Source: Paenibacillus_AQ nitricinens (GTDB lineage Bacteria; Bacillota; Bacilli; Paenibacillales; Paenibacillaceae). From it: a DNA stretch of 64,000 nucleotides. The stretch spans positions 6,386,001 through 6,450,000 of the forward strand of contig NZ_CP183948.1 of the NCBI RefSeq assembly GCF_052056485.1, in the 5' to 3' direction. Both the position numbers and the translations under genes were made by a program. This document shows positions 53,150 to 60,833 of this stretch, piece after piece (within the stretch, counting starts at the first letter, position 1; each line of letters opens with the position of its first letter). Below the pieces are notes generated by a model that searched no databases, was not told the DNA's origin, and saw only the letters and a list, made by a program, of their open reading frames with translations.

Positions 53150-54500
53150 CTTTTCTCACCTCCCTTATTAAATTTCTATATTTCTCCTGTTGATTCTGAG
53201 TTGCGTAGTCCCTGTTGGTCTCAAATAAAGTTACACACTTTATGAAGTCTATTCCATTATTCGTCTTGATAGATAATTCTAAAGACTGAATAGTATACTC
53301 CACACCTGTAGTATATTGTTTGTTTCTTATTTGATATATGGCTATTTGATAATACAACCGGTATAGTCGGTCGATATTAATAGGATCTTCAAACTGTTCA
53401 AATCGCAACATCTCCCGTGAGAACCTTGTAAGCACATTGTCTACAGAAAATTTGTGAAGATTAGCCGATTCCATAATAATAATGAGACCTGGCAATATTT
53501 CACCGGGATGATCAGCCAAGAAGGCTACATAATCCGGCACGACATTAACATTACCTTCCAACAACTCTAATGTAAAGTTATTGCCGATTGCAAATAATCG
53601 GAATTTATCTACGGCTTGATGACCTGCTTCGTCCAACATTTCAAACCAACTAAGGTCTGCGTAACCTGCAGTATATTTCTTCGCCGCTTCGTATTCACCT
53701 TGTTTTGTCAACGCAGTTGCTTTGAGCAAATATCCATGACCATAATAGACGACGAGCGGGCGTTCAGTACAGAGTGTTTCTGTTCGTTTATCTTCACTTC
53801 TTCGCAGTTCTTGGCGGTAAACTGCATTGGCTAAGGCCCTCAACTCATCTGCGTAGCTTTCCATTTCTCCCCATCTACGAAGGGTGAAACATAACTGCGT
53901 CAGCATTAATAAACCATCCAATTGCATGTTTTCTGGAAGACGCCTCCTGAATGGACTAAAACTAATGACTGCGCTCAGTTTCTCCTCCATATCCAGCGTT
54001 TGTAAATATTTAAAAATACGATAATGACTGATCGCGAGACGTTCACTGTAACTATCAGACTCGTTCTCTACTACAATCTTGTAAAAGAGGATTGATTCCT
54101 GTATTTTTCCCTTGTTAAACAATTTATCAGCTACCGAATAAACGATATCTAGCGATTTCGGATATTCCAATAACCTGTTTAATGTTTCATCAATGCATTG
54201 CTGCTTGCCCAACTCAGCACAACGTATTAAAAAGGGCTCTACCCTGCGGCGTGAGACCTTCTCCTCATTGAAGCATTCATCTACATAAAGTGGATACAGC
54301 CATCCATCAGGAAAACCAAAGGCTTTAATGATTGCATCTATTTGTCCCAGGGACATAGGCTTCGGTGGATTCCCGTGCAGGATTGCACTGAGACTTCCTC
54401 GATTCAGACCACAAATTTTTGAAAATGAGGCGAGATTATGGCCGGAGCGGGACAGATTTTTCTCAATTTCTGAGCGTATAGTTGTTAACTTTCCCTCCAC
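53103..54500 (-). CDS. HTH plus TPR-like regulator, putative peptide receptor (RRNPP/AimR-like)
   Basis: 465 residues. An N-terminal helix-turn-helix (about 1-65; NLASFSKICGLNRGSLSAIL, then MSLGQIDAIIKAFGFPDGWL) is followed by about 390 residues of helical pairs that look like TPR repeats (for example DIVYSVADKLFNKGKIQESILFYKIVV near 112). No signal peptide, so it is cytosolic. This layout, with a signal-peptide-bearing small gene overlapping its 3' end by 47 nt, is typical of RRNPP receptors (PlcR, NprR, Rap-type) and the arbitrium AimR group; I recall AimR-like receptors described in Paenibacillus as AloR. GTG start with GGGGGTG upstream. TTGTAC-N17-TATAAT promoter with a direct repeat over its -35. 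Confidence 0.82.
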   Translation of the reverse strand: MEGKLTTIRSEIEKNLSRSGHNLASFSKICGLNRGSLSAILHGNPPKPMSLGQIDAIIKAFGFPDGWLYPLYVDECFNEEKVSRRRVEPFLIRCAELGKQQCIDETLNRLLEYPKSLDIVYSVADKLFNKGKIQESILFYKIVVENESDSYSERLAISHYRIFKYLQTLDMEEKLSAVISFSPFRRRLPENMQLDGLLMLTQLCFTLRRWGEMESYADELRALANAVYRQELRRSEDKRTETLCTERPLVVYYGHGYLLKATALTKQGEYEAAKKYTAGYADLSWFEMLDEAGHQAVDKFRLFAIGNNFTLELLEGNVNVVPDYVAFLADHPGEILPGLIIIMESANLHKFSVDNVLTRFSREMLRFEQFEDPINIDRLYRLYYQIAIYQIRNKQYTTGVEYTIQSLELSIKTNNGIDFIKCVTLFETNRDYATQNQQEKYRNLIREVRKDEKITIDDGRHFSIV

Positions 54501-54544
54501 TCGGCACCCCCAAAGTTTGACTTGAAAAGATTCTATTAATTGAC

Positions 54545-54590
54545 ATTATAGGTGAAAGTTATGGATTGTACAACCAATAGATTGTACGAC
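54545..54590 (-). promoter_or_regulatory. Promoter and direct-repeat site of the receptor gene
   Basis: On the minus strand TTGTAC (54568-54573), 17 nt, TATAAT (54545-54550). Two direct repeats GATTGTACRAC (plus strand 54564-54574 and 54580-54590, 16 bp apart) lie on and just upstream of the -35, a plausible autoregulatory site. Confidence 0.65.
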
Positions 54591-54620
54591 AAAAAGAGGA
54601 GCGTATTTCTCTCCTCTTTA
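54591..54620. terminator. Hairpin terminator between the Spo0E-like and receptor genes
   Basis: AAAGAGGAG pairs with CTCCTCTTT, with A-rich and T-rich flanks; it would end the Spo0E-like transcript on the minus strand. Confidence 0.65.
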
Positions 54621-54696
54621 TCGGTTGGATCTTCGTAATAGTGTAATTCTATGGATGTATCGAAGTTTAATTTATGGTATTAGCGGCTTTTGAGCT

Positions 54697-54936
54697 TCAG
54701 CAGTAAGCTGTTGCACTCGCCTTGCGACTGCGCAAGTTCTCCATCATCTTATGTTGTGCCAGCAAAATATAACCGTCCAATCGCTCGCTTAGCTCTAGGA
54801 CAGCATGGTCACTAAGACTCCGTTTCTCCGCGACTTCCAGCAATTCGCATCTAAGGCTCTCTATAGTCACAAACAGCTCATCTTCTCTGTAGTCTCTTCT
54901 ATAAGCTTTCTCGGAAGAACCTTGATATAGTGTCAC
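54697..54936 (-). CDS. Spo0E-like sporulation regulatory phosphatase
   Basis: Small helical-hairpin protein of 79 residues from GTG 54936, which has AAGGAG six bases upstream (the longer ORF to 55005 lacks a site). The core TIESLRCELLEVAEKRSLSDHAVLELSERLDGYILLAQH matches the Spo0E family; SERLD stands at the place of the conserved SQELD signature that contacts Spo0A. Spo0E proteins dephosphorylate Spo0A-P and delay sporulation. The C-terminal tail (KMMENLRSRKASATAYC) is variable. It lies directly upstream of the putative peptide receptor, on the same strand, with a terminator between. Confidence 0.8.
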   Translation of the reverse strand: MTLYQGSSEKAYRRDYREDELFVTIESLRCELLEVAEKRSLSDHAVLELSERLDGYILLAQHKMMENLRSRKASATAYC

Positions 54937-55065
54937 AACTCTCTCCTTCTCTCTATCAACATCTCCTCCTATCATAATCCATGATACCAAAAAACATATT
55001 TTCAAAAAAAAAGAAAAATTTGCAGAACATCCACAAAAAATAAAATAGTTATTATTTCTGATGTT

Positions 55066-55980
55066 CTATAGACTCGTAGGGAAGTCATTTGGGTATTGTT
55101 CTCTCAATAGACCCTTTGCAAAAGAAATCCATTCCCGTGCTGCAAAGGATAAATAACGATCTCTACGCCACGCCATAGCGAGCTGCCAAGGGATTACTGG
55201 ATCTGTCAAAGGAATAACTACCAATCGTGAGCGGTCCATGTCGCGGCAAATGGTTTCCGGCAATAATGCGATTCCCATTCCCGCGGCGACCATCTTGCTG
55301 ATTAAGTCCCATTGTGAACTCTCATATATAACCTTTGGCTGAAATCCAGCTTTTACACATTCCGTAATGATCCGATCATGCAGCGTAAAATCCTCTCGAA
55401 ATAGCACGAACTCCTCTTCTGCCAGTTCACTTAGCGGAACAAGCTCTGCCTCGGCCAGCCGATGTCCCATAGGCAAAATAAGATTCAGCGTCTCTTCAAC
55501 AAAGGTAAAACAATGAAGTTTGGCTGTATCTACAGGCAATACGACCATTCCAATGTCCAGTAGTCCGGTTTCTACATCTTCCTCCACTTTTTTGGCCCCA
55601 TCCTCATGCAGACGAATCGTAACCTGTGGATATCGCTTATGAAATTGACCAATTACTGAAGGAAAAAAACTCGCGCCTACCATAGGAGGCAAACCGATAC
55701 GGATGTGACCCTGCTCCAGATTCCGTAAGTTATCCAGTTCAGAAGACAAGCTGGCGAAAGACTCCACGATATTTTGCGCTTTGGTGAACAAAATTTCCCC
55801 TGCGTCTGTAAGCCTTACACTCTTCCCTTCACGGTAGAACAAGTCTGCCTCCAGTTCGACCTCCATATTCCGAATCATTTTACTGATCGTGGGCTGTGTT
55901 ATATATAATGATTCAGCAGCTCTGGTAAAGCTTTTCATTCGTGCCGCTTGAACGAAATATTCTAATTGTCGGATATCCAT
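55066..55980 (-). CDS. LysR-family regulator of the cid locus (CidR/YwbI-like)
   Basis: 304 residues; N-terminal winged helix MDIRQLEYFVQAARMKSFTRAAESLYITQPTISKMIRNMEVELEADLFYREGK and a C-terminal periplasmic-binding-like effector domain (about 90-295). Divergent from cidA-cidB, the arrangement of ywbI-ywbHG in B. subtilis and cidR-cidABC in staphylococci, where the regulator responds to acetate/pyruvate overflow. GGGGGG precedes the ATG. A T-N11-A palindrome sits in the divergent region. Effector identity is inference from homologues. Confidence 0.9.
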   Translation of the reverse strand: MDIRQLEYFVQAARMKSFTRAAESLYITQPTISKMIRNMEVELEADLFYREGKSVRLTDAGEILFTKAQNIVESFASLSSELDNLRNLEQGHIRIGLPPMVGASFFPSVIGQFHKRYPQVTIRLHEDGAKKVEEDVETGLLDIGMVVLPVDTAKLHCFTFVEETLNLILPMGHRLAEAELVPLSELAEEEFVLFREDFTLHDRIITECVKAGFQPKVIYESSQWDLISKMVAAGMGIALLPETICRDMDRSRLVVIPLTDPVIPWQLAMAWRRDRYLSFAAREWISFAKGLLREQYPNDFPTSL

Positions 55981-56031
55981 TTATGTGCCCCCCTAATCCA
56001 TAGACAAAAGGAATGTCATTTATTCGATCTA

Positions 56032-56081
56032 TTCATTTTACCTATGAAAACAATTGATGTAAACTTTCATTATCATGAAAG
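56032..56081. promoter_or_regulatory. Two palindromes in the lysR-cidA divergent region
   Basis: TTCAT-N7-ATGAA (56032-56048) has the T-N11-A form of a LysR box. CTTTCAT-TATC-ATGAAAG (56064-56081) is a perfect 7-bp-arm palindrome whose right arm runs into the GAAAGGAG ribosome site of cidA. Confidence 0.6.
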
Positions 56082-56093
56082 GAGCGAAGCCTT

Positions 56094-56468
56094 ATGAAAA
56101 AGATTGTTATAGGCTTGCTGCAGGTAGCGGGACTTATGTTATTCTCTTTACTTATCAACGCTTTGACCCCATTATTGCATATCCCTATTCCCGGAAGCAT
56201 ACTCGGAATGATTATATTGTTTCTCCTGCTTGAGTTCGGTGTCATTCGTCTAAATTGGGTAGAAGTGGGTGCTTCTTGGCTACTCGCCGAGCTCCTACTG
56301 TTCTTCATTCCATCTGCTATAGGTGTAATGAAATACGCTAATATTCTGGAAACGGATGGATTACGTATTCTTGCCGTTGTCGTCTTAGGCACATTTGTTG
56401 TGATGGCTAGTTCCGGATTACTTACCAGTAGAATTTATAAAGCGAAGGAGCGGAAAGAATCATGTTAA
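56094..56468 (+). CDS. cidA: CidA/LrgA-family holin-like membrane protein
   Basis: 124 residues, four predicted membrane helices. Family motif LTPLLHIPIPGSILGMIILFLLLEFGVI near residue 30 and WLLAELLLFFIPSAIGVMKYANIL. Homologues were described as holin-like controllers of murein hydrolase activity and cell death, and more recently as part of an acetate or pyruvate uptake complex with CidB. GAAAGGAG precedes the ATG. It overlaps cidB by 7 nt, and a LysR gene is divergent. Confidence 0.93.
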   Translation: MKKIVIGLLQVAGLMLFSLLINALTPLLHIPIPGSILGMIILFLLLEFGVIRLNWVEVGASWLLAELLLFFIPSAIGVMKYANILETDGLRILAVVVLGTFVVMASSGLLTSRIYKAKERKESC

Positions 56469-57145
56469 ACGCTCTGCTATTCTTTGGTCTCACGGTCGCG
56501 GTGTATTTACTCGCGAAACGTATCTATGCTTCTACTGGTAAAGTCTACACCTCTCCATTAATCATCACACCAGTGATTATGATCATCTTTCTGCTTATAA
56601 CAGGCATTACTTATGACTCATACAATGCGGGAGGAAAATGGCTGACGGATTTGCTGCAACCAGCAACCATGGCCTTTGCCATCCCTTTGCATAAGAACTT
56701 CAAGGTACTCAAAAAGCACGCCGCCGAAATTGCGGCAGGCGTGCTATCAGGGACGATAGTTGCGGTGATCTCTTCCATTCTGCTCGCCAAATGGCTGCAT
56801 GTTAGCGGCGATCTGGCAGCAAGTCTGGTCCCGCGTTCGGTAACCACACCGATCGCTATGAGCATCTCGCAAAGTATCGGCGGTGTACCGAGTATCACAG
56901 CAGTCTTCGTCATTATTACCGGGATACTGGGTACAATGATGGGCCCTACTGTACTTCGTATCTTCCGCATTGAGAATGAAATTGCGCGCGGTGTATCGCT
57001 GGGAACCGCTGCACATGGTACAGGAACATCCAAAGCCTTCGAGCTTAGTTCACTGACCGGAACCATCTCCAGTATTGCGATGATTCTGTCCGCGCTGTTA
57101 TCTATAGGTGTGGCGCCAGCTTTGCTCGCGATATTCCTCCACTAG
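56462..57145 (+). CDS. cidB: CidB/LrgB-family membrane protein
   Basis: 227 residues, about six to seven membrane helices. Landmarks: ITYDSYNAGGKWLTDLLQPATMAFAIPLHKN, LVPRSVTTPIAMSISQSIGGVPSITAVFVIITGILGTMMGP and GVSLGTAAHGTGTSKAFEL, all strongly conserved in the LrgB family. Translationally coupled to cidA (7-nt overlap; AAGGAG inside cidA). The pair probably forms one transport or channel complex; which solute is open. Confidence 0.95.
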   Translation: MLNALLFFGLTVAVYLLAKRIYASTGKVYTSPLIITPVIMIIFLLITGITYDSYNAGGKWLTDLLQPATMAFAIPLHKNFKVLKKHAAEIAAGVLSGTIVAVISSILLAKWLHVSGDLAASLVPRSVTTPIAMSISQSIGGVPSITAVFVIITGILGTMMGPTVLRIFRIENEIARGVSLGTAAHGTGTSKAFELSSLTGTISSIAMILSALLSIGVAPALLAIFLH

Positions 57146-57162
57146 GCTAACCCAGCTTGGGC

Positions 57163-57207
57163 CAAGGGCATGTCACTTTAGTACATCTAAAGTAGCATGT
57201 CCTTTTT
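57163..57207. terminator. Bidirectional intrinsic terminator
   Basis: AAGGGCATG...CACTTTAG pairs with CTAAAGT...CATGTCCTTTTT between the convergent cidB and Gfo/Idh genes. Confidence 0.8.
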
Positions 57208-57221
57208 CTATGAATCGAACC

Positions 57222-58190
57222 TTAGAACTTAACAGGCAACCCGCTTTGCGCTGAATCGTAGGCCGCACAGGTGACTTTGAGGGTTTTGTATCCATCCTCA
57301 TAGTCGCATAAAATGCGCGAGCGATCCCCCGTCCGTACAGCATGTATGAAGGCTTCACTTTCTACTAAATATGGGTTTCCTGTATTCTCAAATTCGGTAC
57401 TATTGCCGCTTCGCACTTCCAAGAGACGATCCGGGTTCCAGTCCAATAGTCCCCGATCATTATAGAAGCTTAGACCTACACTGCCCACCTCATCAGGTAA
57501 AACGCATGTATTTGAAATATTAGCAATAATTCCATTTTCAAGCTTCAGGGATACCGTACCTACATCTGCCACGCTCACACCTTCATGCTGCTCATGCATA
57601 ATCCGGTTTCCGAACATGCCGTAGACTTCCTTTACTTCTCCGGCTAGATAGCGCACCAAATCGACGATATGTGTAGTTTGCTCTGTGAATTGTCCTCCGG
57701 ATTGCTTCTGATCACGCCACCAAGCTACGCCTGGCATGCCGCCCATCCATTGCCCCATAATCATACCAACCTTGTCACCACGCAAAGTTTCTTTCAGACG
57801 CTTAATGTTCTCCTGATAGCGTAAATGATATCCTACCGAGGTTAACAAATGATGTTCTTTAATATCCTGAAGTAGGCTTGCGGGAATTTCAGTAGTCATA
57901 CTAAGCGGTTTTTCTATAAAAAAGGGAATATCCCTCTTGATTAATGATCGTTCGATCGCACCATGAGATTGTGGAGGCACACAAATATAAACAGCATCGA
58001 GCTTCTCCGCATCCAGCATCTCTGTAATATCACCATATCCAGCAGCATCGTATGGTCGTGCCATATCTTCGCCTTTAGCCTTACTGCTTCCGCAGACCGC
58101 CTGCAAACGGACATCATCCATCTCTGCCAGTAAATCAGCATGTACCTTAGAGAACCAACCCGTACCCACAATACCCACTCTTAATGTCAT
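57222..58190 (-). CDS. Gfo/Idh/MocA-family oxidoreductase
   Basis: NAD(P)-dependent sugar or inositol dehydrogenase-like protein, 322 residues. Rossmann motif VGIVGTGWFSKVHADLL, VYICVPPQSHGAIERSL, FFIEKPLSM (catalytic Lys) and a C-terminal alpha/beta domain with QSGGQFTEQTTHIVDLVRYLAGEVKEVYG, including the His typically used in catalysis. AGGAGG precedes the ATG. No sugar transport or catabolic genes are next to it, so the substrate is unknown. It follows the helicase gene on the same strand, 53 nt apart, and may share its transcript. Confidence 0.9.
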   Translation of the reverse strand: MTLRVGIVGTGWFSKVHADLLAEMDDVRLQAVCGSSKAKGEDMARPYDAAGYGDITEMLDAEKLDAVYICVPPQSHGAIERSLIKRDIPFFIEKPLSMTTEIPASLLQDIKEHHLLTSVGYHLRYQENIKRLKETLRGDKVGMIMGQWMGGMPGVAWWRDQKQSGGQFTEQTTHIVDLVRYLAGEVKEVYGMFGNRIMHEQHEGVSVADVGTVSLKLENGIIANISNTCVLPDEVGSVGLSFYNDRGLLDWNPDRLLEVRSGNSTEFENTGNPYLVESEAFIHAVRTGDRSRILCDYEDGYKTLKVTCAAYDSAQSGLPVKF

Positions 58191-58243
58191 ACTTTTTCCT
58201 CCTGCCGATTGATTATGAATACCTTTTCATAGATTATACCCTC

Positions 58244-60550
58244 TTATGAGCGGATAAGATAATCTCTCCATTCTTCGGGAAGCAAATGCATATAAGGACG
58301 CTGCAAAAAGCGATCATCCGCAAGCACAATAATGCCTGTATCTGTCTCACTTCGAATCAGCCTGCCTCCAGCTTGCAATACCTTGCACATTCCCGGGTAG
58401 ACATAAGCATAATCAAAGCCGTTTTTACCTCTGGCATTAAAATACTGACGCAGTAGATTACGCTCAAGACCAAGCTGTGGCAGGCCAACACCAACAACCA
58501 TCACCCCGTTGAGACGGTCTCCTGGCAAATCTACACCTTCCGAAAAAATCCCTCCGAGTACAGCAAAGCCTAACAACGTCTCGTCATTATCTGGACGAAA
58601 GGATGCTAAAAAAATCTCTCTAGCCTGCTCACTCATGCCTGTATCCTGCATCAAAGTCCGTACTTCGGGGTAATTCTCCGTAAAGGCCTGATATACGTTT
58701 TGTAAATAGAGATATGAAGGAAAAAAGACCAGATAATTGCCCTTCTTTGAAACCATTTGATGCAATGCCTGAGTTAACGGGATGAGAGAAGCTTCCCGGT
58801 CATGATAACGTGTGGAGACAGGCAGCACGGTCACCTCCCATTGCTCCTTCTGAAAAGGAGATGAGACCGTTAAGCTGTAATCTTCCTCCACCGCACCAAT
58901 CATATCCCGATAATACGATAATGGAGAAAGCGTAGCAGAGAACAGAATCTGACTTCGAAAGCTCTTAGACATTTGCCCCAGCAAATGCGATGGATCCAAA
59001 TTAAATAACTTCAAATACACATCACCGCGCCGGACCTCAGCATAGGTTATGTAGCGTTCATCATAGGTCTTAAAGGTGCGAAGCATCCCTTGAACTGCAA
59101 AATAGGTATCCAGGAGAACATTTTCTCCTTCTCCATTCTGAGGAACAATGCTGGCGCTCGGGTGAATAAGTTCCTGTTCCGCCTCCAAAGAAAATATCTC
59201 AAGCAAGGCTGGCAGCTCCTCCGGGAATGAGGCCCACTGCCCTTGCCCCTCTTCATTACAAATTTTGCGAAGGGAGATGAAAAAAGCATTCACCGATTTA
59301 CCTGCAGCACTCAAATTACGGTTTACTTCCTTGTACTGACGCTGGATTTCTAGAAAGGGGGCCTTCAGCAAAGAGGCCGAGAACATCTCTCGTCCCCGGT
59401 CTACCAGATTATGCGCTTCATCTACTAGAAGCACCGTTTCTCTCTTTCTCTCCTCCGTTAGCCGTTTCAGGCTGATCCGAGGATCATATATATAATTGTA
59501 ATCGCAGATCACCGCATCACAGGCATAGGCTGCATCCAGCGAGAACTCAAACGGGCACACTTTATGTTTGTGAGCATACAGTGCTAGGGTGTCTCTGCTC
59601 ATCAGCGTCTCATGCTCTAACAGATCCATTACTGCATCATTAATCCGATCATAATAGCCATCCGCATAGGGACAGGAATCTTTACCGCAAATCCCTTCAT
59701 CATGAAAACAGCTCTTTTCTTTAGCAGTAAGTGTGATGACATGCAGCTGAAGTCCCTGTGTCAGCAGTAGAGAAATGGCTTCCTGCGCGGCAAAACGGGT
59801 AACCGTCTTAGCCGTTAAATAGAACAATCCTTTAGCTTGTCCTTCGCCCATTGCTTTAAGGACCGGGAACAGCGTTGACATTGTTTTCCCAATACCTGTG
59901 GGCGCCTGAGCGAACAGACTGACCTTTTCTACGATGGATTTGTATACCGCTCCGGCAAAATGGCGTTGTCCCTTTCGATAAGAAGGAAACGGGAATTGTA
60001 ACTCTCGAAGGCTCTGCTCCTTCTTAGCCTCATGACGAACCATCATTTCAGCGTACGGAGCATATCTGGCTACAGTATCATTAGCAAATGAGATCAGTTC
60101 ATCTAAAGACAACGTTCGGTACAAGCTTTTTTGCTCATCAGTAGCCCGGTGGACATAGGTAAGCTTTACTTGAATAGAAGAAAGCTCCTGCTCCAGCGAT
60201 ACCATATATGCGTACATCAGCGCCTGAGCCCAATGAACCTCATGTCCCTCTTCCTGCATATCCAGCAGTCCGGAGGTTGATTTGATTTCTTCGACCGTTA
60301 GGCTCCCATCCTCCGAAACAAGCAGTCCATCACAGCGTCCATCTACTATATAGAGTAAGGTACCATAAGGGATCTCTGTTTTCAGATAGACCTCTTTGCG
60401 GTCGCCCTCTTTATATTGCTTTTGGATTTTCTGATGTATTCGTGTTCCTTCAACCATGGAGGAAGTACCATGAAATCCAGGCTCAATACTACCGCTGCGA
60501 AAAACATACTCGACGAGCGTTCTAACGGATAGGGTTACAGTACGATCCAA
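58244..60550 (-). CDS. XPD/DinG-type DNA helicase with PD-(D/E)xK nuclease-like N-terminus
   Basis: 768 residues. N-terminal part (about 1-100) carries His39, Asp74 (VDGRCDG) and Glu88-x-Lys90 (VEEIKS), the order of a Cas4/RecB-type nuclease core. The helicase part has Walker A QAPTGIGKTMS near 215, iron-sulfur cysteines in KSCFHDEGICGKDSCPYA and HKVCPFEF, DEAH in LLVDEAHNLVDRG near 375, and C-terminal motifs GIFSEGVDLPGDRL and QAGGRLIRSETDTG. XPD-like enzymes unwind DNA 5' to 3'; the role is probably repair. Start is TTG with GGGAGG upstream. Nuclease activity is inferred from residues only. Confidence 0.88.
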   Translation of the reverse strand: MDRTVTLSVRTLVEYVFRSGSIEPGFHGTSSMVEGTRIHQKIQKQYKEGDRKEVYLKTEIPYGTLLYIVDGRCDGLLVSEDGSLTVEEIKSTSGLLDMQEEGHEVHWAQALMYAYMVSLEQELSSIQVKLTYVHRATDEQKSLYRTLSLDELISFANDTVARYAPYAEMMVRHEAKKEQSLRELQFPFPSYRKGQRHFAGAVYKSIVEKVSLFAQAPTGIGKTMSTLFPVLKAMGEGQAKGLFYLTAKTVTRFAAQEAISLLLTQGLQLHVITLTAKEKSCFHDEGICGKDSCPYADGYYDRINDAVMDLLEHETLMSRDTLALYAHKHKVCPFEFSLDAAYACDAVICDYNYIYDPRISLKRLTEERKRETVLLVDEAHNLVDRGREMFSASLLKAPFLEIQRQYKEVNRNLSAAGKSVNAFFISLRKICNEEGQGQWASFPEELPALLEIFSLEAEQELIHPSASIVPQNGEGENVLLDTYFAVQGMLRTFKTYDERYITYAEVRRGDVYLKLFNLDPSHLLGQMSKSFRSQILFSATLSPLSYYRDMIGAVEEDYSLTVSSPFQKEQWEVTVLPVSTRYHDREASLIPLTQALHQMVSKKGNYLVFFPSYLYLQNVYQAFTENYPEVRTLMQDTGMSEQAREIFLASFRPDNDETLLGFAVLGGIFSEGVDLPGDRLNGVMVVGVGLPQLGLERNLLRQYFNARGKNGFDYAYVYPGMCKVLQAGGRLIRSETDTGIIVLADDRFLQRPYMHLLPEEWRDYLIRS

Positions 60551-60833
60551 CTATTCTCGCCTCCCTTAATTAGCCATATATCCTTTTTGTTCCCAATGTC
60601 TATTTCGGTCCTTTAATCGCTGTATATCCCCATAGGATAGCATAAACATCATCTTTCACCCATGCGTGTTTAACTTTACGCACTCCACAAAGCTTATACT
60701 TACGCTTTCGGTTTTTGACTTTCTTCTGCTAGCCCTGCATAATAAATTTTATTACTATGGAATCAATTTGTCTTGGTGCTGTTTCGTCCTGTTTGAGAAA
60801 TGGCGTTTTATCATGTAGAAAGAGGGGGAAGCT
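60551..60833. other. Divergent intergenic region, no feature recognised
   Basis: 283 nt between the helicase and LTA synthase genes. AT-rich; a stretch CTTATACTTACG near 60693 faintly recalls the dispersed repeat but is too diverged to call. No convincing promoter pair, ORF with ribosome site or hairpin was found. Confidence 0.4.

Noticed and set aside
53103..54500. Arbitrium phage lysogeny system
   Set aside because: The receptor and peptide have an AimR-AimP-like layout, but no integrase, phage repressor or other prophage gene lies nearby, so a chromosomal signalling role is more likely.
54937..55065. 8-bp inverted arms AGAACATC/GATGTTCT between lysR and the Spo0E-like gene as a terminator
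   Set aside because: The arms are 28 bases apart with an AT-only interior and no T-run directly after; not a convincing terminator.
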